64,000 nt of DNA. It comes from Seriola aureovittata. Taxonomy: Eukaryota > Chordata > Actinopteri > Carangiformes > Carangidae. The DNA lies in NCBI RefSeq assembly GCF_021018895.1, contig NC_079365.1, forward strand, positions 4,047,501-4,111,500, given 5' to 3'. The notes below the pieces were generated by a model. The model was not told the origin of the DNA and did not search any database. It saw nothing but the letters and a program-made list of their open reading frames with translations. The number at the start of each line of letters is the position of its first letter. Within the stretch, counting starts at the first letter, position 1. A program made the position numbers and the translations under genes. Of the stretch, positions 36,733 to 47,853 are shown one piece after another.

Positions 36733-37005
36733 GCTGATGCATCTGTAATGCCTGGCTCCTTTAGGAGCATAGCCAAGAAGGGAGGTCAACACAGTAACCA
36801 TTTAAAGAAACCAGATTAATTAAGGATAACTCAATTTAACCTAAGCAAACTAGAAAATGTGAAGTCAGAAGTGTAGTGTAGGTGTTGGTGCTAGGAAAAT
36901 GAAAGCCGATTGAAACTACATGTACAAGAACTGAGGCCTCAACCAAACACTATATACAACCAAACAAAATCAAGCTGGGTGCCTGAAAGCCACCAGCCTC
37001 GCAAG
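36733..37005. other. Intergenic, no gene seen
   Basis: Nothing recognised. Confidence 0.5.
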
Positions 37006-37011
37006 AAGGCT

Positions 37012-37021
37012 GAGAGAGAGA

Positions 37022-37068
<47 letters not shown>
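37012..37068. repeat. (GA)n microsatellite
   Basis: A GA/AG run with one AC interruption. Confidence 0.96.
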
Positions 37069-37071
<3 letters not shown>

Positions 37072-37284
37072 ACATCTTGGAACCTCCCACCTCAAATAGG
37101 TGAAGTCAGTCAGGTAAATCAGGAAGAACCTGAAAAAAAAGCATTTTGTTGTGGTTGCTCCAGGTGGAGCTAGTTTTAACTACTTTATACAGTTGGGTAA
37201 GTCAAAATATAAATCTGATGGGTTTCCTCTTTTCAGTACAGTTCTCTAATCTTGACTTTAGTTGTGAAATACAGTGTAGTTTTA

Positions 37285-37432
37285 CCTCCTCTGAAATTTA
37301 ACCATCTAAAATTTAGATTAGAAATCAATTCACAACTCACAGACACCTGAAATGTGACAAAGAGCCCTGGGTAGACATTGTTTTCTTTTTAAGGGATCAG
37401 AAGGGAAAATGCTTGGGAACCACTGGTTTAAT
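37285..37432. mobile_element. hAT (Charlie-like) right-end fragment
   Basis: It ends 'gcttgggaaccactg', the inverse of the CAGTGGTTCCCAAGC terminus. It is preceded by 'acacctgaaatgtgac' and 'ggatcagaagggaaaa', typical subterminal words of a fish hAT. The left end is missing. Confidence 0.5.
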
Positions 37433-37479
37433 CTTTAATTTTCTAAGCTTATCATATGACTTTTCAACTATGGCTGTCA

Positions 37480-37615
37480 CATAAATGTAGCGGGGTGAAA
37501 AGTACATTTGCCTCTGATCTGCGGAGGAAGAGTAGAAGTACATATACCTCAAAACTGTACTGAAGTACAGTAGTGGAGTAAATGTACTAGTTATTTGCCA
37601 CCACTTCTACCACCA
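37480..37615. repeat. Dispersed 'acttaagtac' type repeat fragment
   Basis: 'aaatgtagcggggtgaaaag' through 'gtactgaagtacagtagtgg' ends in 'gccaccact'. A related copy is at 31.64 kb. Confidence 0.65.
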
Positions 37616-39060
37616 TCATCATAACACCAAAAAAATGAAGGCATATGTTTTGGATGAATGTTGTTTATTGTTCCAGTGGAGTTCAGAGACTTTGAGAATC
37701 TGAGACAGTTTTCTTTCATCTGTCAGGAGTCTTTACATACCCCCTCTCAAAAAGTCAATTCTAATCTGCGTTAGATGAAAAACATTTGCCGAGCCTCCAT
37801 TATGAAACTCCAAGCTCTATTACAGGCTCCTCGAGCACCTGTGTTACATCAGGTTGTATTTGCAGATATTCTTCTTGCTGCATTGCAGTTTGACACGTAA
37901 GCCAAAAGGGGGCAGTGCTACACAGATGAGGAAATGGTGAAGGGAGCTGCCAATTGATCTTTTCTGTCTGCAGCTCAACATTTTGCCAGTGGAAATCATA
38001 TTTCTCACACCTCGACAGCTGGACGTGAGATGTGGATTTGAGTGAATCAAACAATGAATTCCACGTATCTGCACAGTCTATAATCTACAGAGTTTTTAGC
38101 TGCAGGTCAGAACTGTTCCGTACCTGCCAGACACTGGATGGTGCACAAACTCTTCCATATCGATCAGCCCCAGAGGTGTTATATGAACACGTCTCAGAGG
38201 TTCAAGGACTTTTTCTATAGTTGCAGGCTGAAGGACGCAGAGCTGGGAGTGAAGACTGATCCAGAGTCACAAAGAGAAAGGCGAGAGTCACTTCCCTGGT
38301 TGCCATGGCAACACACCTGCTCCTCACTACAGCATCATCCCTGGGATGATGCTGAAGTCTGTCTGATGTGGAAGAAGCAAGAGAGAGACAGAGAGAGAGA
38401 GAGAGATAGACCAGCAGACACAGAGAGAGCGAGACAGAGACGAGGCATGCATCTTAACAGTTTCTCATCACGTTACACACGACTGCCAAAATACTGAGCA
38501 ACATCTCGTATTCTGATCAGGGTACAGCAACTTTATATCATTTCCAACACTGACACACACACAACATTATGGGCATAACTCACATTCCAAACAAGCCCTC
38601 AGCTCAGCCTACAATGGGACAGAACCTACTCAAACTCACCACATGTGTGGGTGGACCTGAAATTCAATGAGCATAAAAAACAAAGGTTGCTTCCACCCAG
38701 AGCCTCGAACACTCAGCTGGAATTTTCAACAAAAGACTGTTGCAATACAACTTCATAGTGTCATAGCTATTTTAATTATATATCTCTACACAAGCCAAAC
38801 AATTACACTGCCGTAAAGTAATTGACATTTTACCTTCCGCCGTGCTGCGAGACACATTTATTTCCACACATTCAATTTGAAATGCTGAGAAAATGTACCA
38901 GATGTGTACACTGCTAATCTCTGTGTGTACTAAGTGATGGGTTTGATGATGAAAGCAACTATAATGAGCCACATGAAATCAATTTCAGTAGTGGTTCATT
39001 TAAATAATCATTTATTCTCAAAAGATAGTGTTTTCACAGTTCCCAGTGCCTCACACATAG
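37616..39060. other. Intergenic, no gene seen
   Basis: It contains a GA-rich stretch at 38375-38440. The frames at 37800-38497 overlap on both strands and have no domains. Confidence 0.5.
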
Positions 39061-39067
39061 TGAAAAC

Positions 39068-39500
39068 CTTGATTTGATTTGACTTCATTGTCCACCTCAG
39101 TGGAATTTTGTCTTTGGCTTCTCCCATAGTTCAGTAAAAAAAATACATACACTCTGCATAACACAACACACCATTAAAAACATACAACATGTGCAACATA
39201 CAACGGTCCAGATGAGCAGGTAGCAGCGGAAAGGGGATAAAAGACTTGTATTTATTCTGGTGGCCCTGAACCGGCTTTGAGTGTAGTGGGTGTGAGGTAT
39301 CTGCAACTGTGTTTAGCCTTCCTGTGTGCAGCACTGTCAAATATACTGCAAAGTTGTTTTTGTTTGTAACTTGTCAATCACCCTCCCTGCAATGTTAAGA
39401 ATTTTGGAGAGCATGTTTTTGCTCTTTATTCTTCATTGCCCAGTGTGAAGACTTTTTTATTTCATTTCATTTATTTGTACTTTTCAATGAACAAGGGTTA
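39068..39500. repeat. LINE-tail-like fragments
   Basis: 'gacttcattgtccacctcag' and 'tggaattttgtctttggctt' resemble the tail of a widespread teleost retroposon. 'tttatttgtacttttcaatg' at about 39470 is a second such fragment. Boundaries are approximate. Confidence 0.5.
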
Positions 39501-41740
39501 AATAATTTACAAAGAAATGAACAGCGGAAGTATGAAGAATCACTGTCCACAACATATTTTGAACCAGTGTTTGGTTTTGACCATGTCAGGAGAAAAAGGT
39601 AATGTCCATCAGATTCAACCTGAAAAGCAGTTTTCAACAAAAAAAGGACAGCAGTGACAGCTGAACAACAAATCAGCTATCAGCTGCTCTACATATGAGA
39701 TGTATTAATTGATTTTCAAATTTTGGGAAGCAAAATTTTACCATGTCACCTTACCAAGCAAGTAAAGGATGCCACAGCGAAATAGGTACAAACCATTTTC
39801 TGGCAGAAGAAAGGCCATGTTGGCACCATGTTGGTACCATGTTAACGGTACAGTGGCCATTTTAGAACATCTCAGACTCAGCCTTAGCTGTCAAAACTAA
39901 CTCAAAACAGTTCTTCAGGTACAATATATCTTTAAGCAATCAAATACTGATCGTCTGCAGTCTTGAGTCTTAAGTTGGACATATCACAGCCTTTAAAAAA
40001 TACAAGATTCTTAATTGTGATTATGACTACAGTACGTTGACGTAGTGTAAACTGTGAAGACAATAACATCAGTAATGGCATAGCAAACTTGGCTTACTTT
40101 TTGGGAAAGTAAATGAGTTTTGAGGAAATTCAGGCTGGAACTGGTTCCATAATGAATGAGATAGGACAGTGGTTCTGTGGTTCTGACCGGAGACGGAGCA
40201 GGACTGTGCTCTATAGTTCCTAATTGCACGTCAATGCGTGCACCCACTCTTGCTAGCATGTTATAACACTTACCATAACATTTTATCATCAACATGTGCA
40301 TTAATACATGTACTCTCCATATGAAAAAGTATTACATTATTTCAACAAACTTTGTCTTCAGAAGTTTGTCAGTTCCCTTTCTCAATGAAAAGCTGTTGCT
40401 TTGGAGAAGTCACAGCATATGGAAGTCCTCCACCACCAGAAGAGGAACATTAGTGTATTTAATATTTGGATTTTTTTCCCCTGTTATCTGTCATCACAGT
40501 TCATTGACGGACTGTACAGCATGTTAGCTATTGCATGTTAAGAAGAAAATGGATGGAATTTGATCTGTATAGCACAAAAAAACAGATCCACGTGCATCAG
40601 GTGATTTGTGCACATATGTAATTAAAGGCAATCTAGGAATGAGCATTGCAAATTAGCTTAGGCTCTAAATGCTGTGGTATGTGCGGTTGGTTCATGCTAT
40701 ATACTTGTTCCTAGACATATAAACAGTAAAAATGAAATAAATAAATAAATAAGTTAAAACATTGTGTATGAATAAGGTATGCAGTCTTGTTGGAAATGGT
40801 GATTAAACTTTCTTTGTTCGGATATATAAGTGTGATGGATAGCTGCCAGCCAATCAGAACCGCAGAGGAAATGGCTTAAGATGATTAACTTTGTAGTTAT
40901 TGATCCTAAATCCCATGTATTTGGGCCTTGGAGGCTCGCTACAGCAATACTTTCAATCACAGGATGATGAACGCTCCCTTTCTGCAGTCACAGCTAATTT
41001 CAGGTGGTCACCATTTTAAAAACCAGGGTCTATTGCTAAACAGAGTCTCTGATTTTTGTTCATTAAAAATGTTCAAATTTAGCCCATACTTTAGATTCAA
41101 AGTAGTGCAAATGAAGTAATGCACATTATATATATATACAGCAGTATCATATATTAATCATAAAGTTATCATACAAACTGCTGTTCACCCTTTCATACCA
41201 AAGTGTAAAATTAACAGAAATAAGCCCAGGTCAGGAACAGGGTCATGCAGCCAGGTCTATATGTTGACCCATTCAGACCAACTGAAAATGCAATGTTAAA
41301 TACAAGGTAATCCTGGTCAATGCAAGTTTGAGGACATGGGGGCTGCTTTTCATAAAATTTAATGGGAATTTGGCTGTGTGAAATGTAGTTCTAGATTCTC
41401 ATTTCAGTCTGAAGATAAAAAAATCTATCACTGAAATAAAGTGTATGACCTGTAACTGGAATGTTATAGGCTTTACAGCTGAAATGCTGTGGATACAAGT
41501 GCTTACAGCCTGCATCTCATGCTGCAGTGCCAGGTAAAAGAGAAGAAGGCTAGTCTCAGTACCAGCAATAACACAGAAAGTCTAATTACTCCATCATCAT
41601 ATACACAGTGTTTATGTGCGTTGCAACCTATAATTGCAATGTTGCTTTATGGTCTTTTGGGACCCTCACTGAATTGAATGTTTGCATCCAACCTGAGGCC
41701 CTCTTTTTGTTTTCTTAACAGTGCTAATTCAACCGAGCCT
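39501..41740. other. Intergenic, no gene seen
   Basis: AT-rich DNA upstream of the nucks1 promoter. No exon or RNA gene was recognised. Confidence 0.55.
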
Positions 41741-41744
41741 GCTA

Positions 41745-41945
41745 TCGGAGGCGGGGAACTGTATGCTAAAAGTGTTCCGATTAGCACCTAAAGTATCCAA
41801 TGAAAATTAAATTCGTCGTTCAAATCAGCCAATGGCAGGAGAAGAGCTCCAAGTTGCTCCTCTCAGGGCTCCGTGGGGGCGGTGCTTATCGTCGAGGACC
41901 CACCCCTCAAGGCCGCGGGTTTGGTTGCACATAGGCTGCAGTTTC
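41745..41945 (+). promoter_or_regulatory. nucks1: nucks1 core promoter region
   Basis: CpG frequency rises sharply from about 41745. Two CCAAT boxes lie at 41797-41801 and 41829-41833. A GC box (gggggcggtg) is at 41875-41884. CpG-rich 'ggccgcggg' and 'tcgtcgag' follow. No TATA box is placed to fit. This is the usual make-up of a TATA-less, broadly active promoter and suits a ubiquitous chromatin protein. The start site is probably within about 41890-41960, inferred and not seen. Confidence 0.65.
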
Positions 41946-42186
41946 AGTTTGTTTTATTCACCATTTTGAGTAGCTGAAGGTAAAAAAATTAAGAATATTT
42001 GCGTTTGGAGGACAAGTCGCTGTCGTAATTTTATTTTCACTCGCTAGCTCGGACGGTGGAGTTGTGCGTCAACCTCGCTCCCCTCAGTGTTTTGCAGAGC
42101 GGGAATCTATATTTCTTTTTTTTCCCTGTGCTTTTTTTCTTCTCCCCCCTTTCTTACATCCTTAACCTCTACAGTATTCCTGCAAA
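41946..42186 (+). promoter_or_regulatory. nucks1: nucks1 5' untranslated region (approximate)
   Basis: It runs from the inferred start region to the ATG. I find no upstream ATG, so the MSRPV start is the first available one, with A at position -3. The stretch 42112-42168 is strongly pyrimidine-rich. Confidence 0.55.
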
Positions 42187-42203
42187 ATGTCAAGACCAGT
42201 GAG
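42187..42203 (+). CDS. nucks1: nucks1 coding exon 1
   Basis: ATG TCA AGA CCA GTG AG encodes MSRPV plus two bases of Arg6. The donor is AG|GTAGGT. This short first coding piece matches the NUCKS1/RAD51AP1 arrangement, in which the N-terminal basic motif is split by intron 1. Confidence 0.92.
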
Positions 42204-45200
42204 GTAGGTGTGCTAAATCTGTCCTGTGCTCTCCGTTAGTTAATAACGACACCGTGCTGGCAGGCGTCGCAGTTAACATGCACGTCTCGACCATGTTGTG
42301 TTTTATGACCTGAGAATTTGTTTATTTCATGAAAAAATAATGGGAACGTGTGCGTGTGTGTTTCCCCTCTCGTGTGTGCACCCTCGTTTTTTTTCTAACA
42401 TGGATCCCAGTGGTGTGGACTGTTCGCCATATCTTGTGGAGATACGCCGCTGTGTGTCGTGTCTATCATGCTTTTAAATGGATCCACGATGTGCATTGTT
42501 GGCTGCTATGTAGGCCAAGCGGAAAATTAGTCGGTGTGATTTAACCAGCTACGTTTTACGGCTCACTTGAACCAGGCCTGATAATATTTTCCCTCTCTGA
42601 CTGAGAATGAGAATATGGCTACCCCATTCATCCAGGGAAGGCTCTAAAACGCTAGTAACCCCCCTCCACAGAAAGGAGAAAAAAACGGAGGAGGTGGTGG
42701 TCGGCCTTGGGATTTGATCTTGTTAACCGCGCAGACTGGGCATGTCATGCCGTAGGCTCCATTACATCGCATTACACTGCATTTAAAACGTTTTTTGGCG
42801 TTTCAAACCGGCAGAAAATCGCGTATTAGGCAACGAAAAGGTGGTTGTTGGTGGGGGGAAAGACTGGGGAGCGCGGATCTACATTTTCAGCTCTGGCTGT
42901 AAATTAACGCTGCTGGCTGATGTCAGAGGAAGGCGGAGAACTACAAAAAGTCACCACACCCCCCCCCCAGTGCCAGATCTCCACTGTGATTATAACGCAT
43001 GAGGTGTCTTTTAATCCAAATTAAAATGCCCTTTAACTTGATTAGAAGTCATTTTATGGAGGCAAATGTAACAAAAAGTAGATCCTCGAAATCCCGCAGT
43101 TTCTCTGCATGTAAACGCCTCATTTCTTGGATCTATATGGAAGGTTTTACTGCTTTCCTTGACTGAACATGTTTTACAATTTTGATCTTCTTTAGGTGCT
43201 GTATGAAAATGATGGCATCTGGAATTGATAACAACTTAATTCTTTTTAAACTAATGTTATTAATATATATTTTTGGGATGACCACTTGAATTCGAAAAAG
43301 TAGTGCATAGCAATAAATAAATCCACAGTAGAATTTTTAAGAAAACAAATGTTTACATATAATGCACATTACATTGCAGGCATGCCTCATATTTAAGTCA
43401 GACATACCACAAGAGAAGCTGTTTAGTGGTCATATATTTGCATCATACAACCAGATGCCTATTTTCACCAGAACTTAACATAAAACTTGTGTTCACACAC
43501 AAATAGCAAGTCATTGGCTTTTATTTTTCCATGATCAGTGCGCAATAAGTTCAGGCGCACATCATATCTGCAGTCTCTAATTTAAGAAACGCTTTACCAA
43601 AGTGCAGGGCCGTTAAGGACAATGATCCACTGTGGTTATTTCAACAACGGAAAAATAAACAGACAAACTTGTGTTTTTACTTTTAGTTGACTACAGACGG
43701 AGTAAGTTTGTGTGAGTTTTGGGAAGGAAATGCAACAACTGGACTATCAGTATCTCCACAGACATGAAGTACACTTTAAGAAGCTTAGCATCTACCTTGG
43801 GCTGGTACTGCACAGCTACTTGGCAGTTGGATAAATGATTGTTGTGATCATATATTTCCAAAGTTGGAGAATCCCTCTTCATAGTATTATTAATTGCAAT
43901 GCAACAATCTGACTGTTCCCAACACTATACACTGCGTATGTGCTGACACTGAATCCTGATCTGTTACACTGCCTTTTTCAGCAGCTTGTTTCAGTGTGTA
44001 GTGTCCTGCCCACTCGCAAAACTTATGTGTAACAGGTAAAAAAAAATGTAGTTAACCGGAAAACAGCCAAAACTGACATTTAGAAACTGACCATCTTAAT
44101 CTTGCTCATTTCAGTTAATTCGGTGAATACTTTGCCTAATGCGTGCATTCATGAACTGTACCATGCCTCATGTTTAATCATGTGCCTCCGGCCCGTCCAA
44201 CAAACGTTAGTCCAGGTTCAGTCAAAGCGAAGCCGGTGATTTGGATAACAAAAACGCAAATATCGAGCATATCGAGTAACGCATGGGTAAAAAAATTAAC
44301 TAAATGCAAAAAACCAATGGAAAAGAGGCACGTTTTTATTAATCATCTAAGCCAGTGTAATTTTATCAAGCCTAACTAGCTGCCATGGTGTTTTTACAAT
44401 TGACACAACCTCTTACTGCTCGATTCATCATCATTCCAGAGCTGAGGATCAGCTGACTGACAGCAGTCAATTTACATATGTGCACAGATGATTACTGCTG
44501 AATTGGTTATCTTTGTGTCACTTTGCATTACATCAACAAATGGGAGCTGGTTGAGCGAACATCTGAATGGGACAGGACATTACACAAAACGGCAGATAAC
44601 TTCAGACCAGCCACCGTGCTCTCCCCTTAAACACAGTCTGAATCCAAAGTGAGCAAGTGTGTAGCCTGTGTGTTTAATTAACCTTACGGGTATGGGTCAG
44701 GTCTGGATTTGGTTTGGAGTACTCTGCAGGACTCTAGTGTGTGGAACTCGCTTTGATAAATAAGACCATATTATGCACGAGGGGATTGCTGTGACACAAA
44801 AAACTGAATTGTCAACCTGCTGTGGCTGAATGTATGTGACAAACAGGAGACACAGTGAATTTTATCATTATGTTGATAAGGACACTGTGTTTCATGTGGA
44901 TTGGTCAGGTCTAACCAATACCTGCTCTGTCCAGCAGTGTCAGTATCTGGGGTGATTAAAATTCCAACTGATCAGATTGGTGCATCCCTTATTGTTGACT
45001 ACAATACATTGATTTGGTGTCTTATTTGTCTCAATCTTTACCTGAACCGGTGCTGCGCCTTGTCCTTTGTTTTTTGTTTTTTTTACCACATCGCTGAATT
45101 TGGTCTGAATGACCCATTACTTTCCTACTTTCCATTTTCGACATGTGCCATTATGTCTGGAACAGCTGTTTAAAGTTTTGAAACAGGTCATGTCAGTTGC

Positions 45201-47822
45201 TGAGAGGATAACGATCATCACTACATGTACTGATTTATACTCCAAATACCCTTTGGTGTGTAGTGCATTTGTGTGTATATGAGAGAAATGACAAGTAGCG
45301 TCAGCGCAAGAACAAGAAAATTGATAAACTACCAGCAACTTTGCAAAGTCGAGCTGAAACAAAATAACAACTAACTACTAATGTCTTGCTGTTCTTAAAA
45401 ATGTAATTATGCAGTTAACAGCTGCTTTCATAATTGATTTAAAAAAAACAATGCACATCACAAGTTGTCAGAAATGATCATATGTGATGAGCTGTAACCA
45501 GGAAATGTTTGGTATTTTAATTTTACTTGCAGACACTTGCCTTTTAAAGCTCAAATATCAGTTTATGTGGGACACAGGGAAGGATGTAACAAATATTTGT
45601 TTTCAAAAATCATGTCATAATCGGGACTTGGATTCCCCCTGGGTTTGTAGTTCAGTGTAGAGATATGGTGATACACTAAACTGCGGTAATTGTCATGGAA
45701 AAAATAAACAAAAAGGCAAGATATAGGTTAGCTGGAGTTGAAGCAGTTAGTCAATAAATTGATAGAAGGTAAATAACATTTCTGATCTTTTGTTAAAGTC
45801 TCAAACATCAACTTTTTGCAGTTACTTCAGTTGTAAGGATTTGATGGTTTTCTGTGATAGTAAACGGAATATGTTTTGGTTTGGACACAACAAGGCATTT
45901 GAAGTCAACTTGGCCACTGGGAAATTGTGATGGGCATTTTCTCTACTTATATTGAATATGATTGGCTGATTAATTAACGAAATAATCATCAGATTAATCC
46001 ATAATAAAAAGGGTAGGTTAGTGTTCTGCAATGTGCTTACATGTATCTGAGTATGAAACCACATGTCAGGGTGTGCTGTGGCGTGACTTTAAACGTGCTA
46101 TTTTTGCAATGTAAAAGTTAAATTAAGCTAAATTTCTGAACACGCTGAATCCTGGATCAGAACATACGTTTTTCTGTCAAACAAATGGATCAAAATAGTT
46201 GCAGGTTGATTTTCAATCGATTAATCGAATAATCTTTGTTGTTTTAATGAATTACGACGGCTGCTTCATCACAGCCTCATGAACACACAGATGTTGTCCC
46301 TTCACCTGCTCCAGTTTGCGATTGAAAGTAATGGCACGCAAAGAGGCGATGCACATTCAAAAGTGAGAACAAATCATAACACTGAATGAAAACTGCACTT
46401 TAGACTTAAAAGTTGTCATAACACGTTGCATTGTAGCCCATGACTGAGACTAGCTACTGTTTCATCAGATTGCCACATCACATGTCACCGAGTCCACAGT
46501 TTGGTGTCTCATTAGAATAGAGCTGGTTAGAAAAATAGCTCCTTGCTCTCTCTGATATCCCTGAGATGTGAGTGGCAATGTGAGCAAAGCTGCTGTGGCA
46601 CGTCTGAGGCATTTACTTTGGTGAGTGTCAGTATGTGTGTGTGCCTGTTGTTGTAATCTAAGTACTTGTAAATGTACTTGTTTACGGCACTGATGCCCAC
46701 CCCATCCCCCCCTTCCCCTCCACCACAGACACTGCACTTCTCCAGCGTGGTATTCAGCTTGGTTCAGATACACAGATGCATAGTTTCCCAGGCAGAGCTT
46801 GCAGATGATCTCGGGTGCCACCAGTTGTTCGATGTGGTCACTGCACTGGTGTTTGTTTGTTTTTTTTTTTTGTTTTTTTTATCCGTTAATGTATTGTATG
46901 GTTTATGTCTCTATAAGTTGTGTTTAAAAGGCATTGTTCACCTTTCATTAAAATGTAGGAGGGATGATTCCTCAGTGGTTTTAGCCTGAACTGTTGCTCA
47001 GGTCTCTGTCAGCCTTGCCGCCCAGTTTTCTAAAGGTGTGTGTTACCTGAACTAAAGTTGACTGCTGTCACCTGAGGCTTCCCTCATACACTTTGCCAAA
47101 TTAGCCGTGGAAACTGTAGAAGGCAGAGCAGTGTCCAGTTCAGTGCCCCCAGCTGGAGGCTATTTGTGGCCTCTCAAACCAAATAATACAGTCCAGACAT
47201 TCACACACAGCTGACTTGATGCTGCCTGTTGAATTGCTGGACACGACATGTAATAGATTTGTAGCCCACCCCCCACCTTCCAGCACCCATTAACCTGTCT
47301 AATATCAGACCTGGGCAGTGAAGCAACCTTGTTCTCTGTCCTAAATGTAATCTGATGGTCGTGTGTGTGTGTGTGCTTGTGTGTGTGTGTGTGTGCTTGT
47401 GTGTGTGATTGTGCTTGTGCTTCTTCACAGGAACAGGAAAGTAGTGAACTACTCACAATTCAACGAGTCTGACGATGCAGGTAAGAGAGGCTTTACATGT
47501 GATTGACTGTATGTGGTAACAGTAGTGGGCAATATGGATGAAATTTACTGTCACTATGTATGATTCTCTACATCAGTGATTCTCAAAGTGGTCTTTGAGG
47601 GGGTTCCGGGGGGTCACAGCAAAAAGGGGAATACTTTATTTTCACTATAGTTCTATCCAAAAGTAATACAATTACAGAGTATATGAATGTTTTGGTTCAT
47701 TGGTTTCGGACACTAATAAAAAGCAGAAAACTTATCAGATGAGGGTCCGTGGTCTAATTTGTGTCAGTGTAGGGTCCTTGATGTGAAAAAGTTTGAGAAC
47801 CACTGCTCTACATCATGATGTC

Positions 47823-47853
<31 letters not shown>

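Larger units (their letters stand above)
42204..47430 (+). other. nucks1: nucks1 intron 1 (5.2 kb)
   Basis: The first 0.7 kb remains CpG-containing, a likely extension of the promoter island. The rest is AT-rich without recognised exons. An isolated antisense coding-like block is at 46716-46860. A (GT)n tract lies next to the acceptor (47361-47407). Confidence 0.7.
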
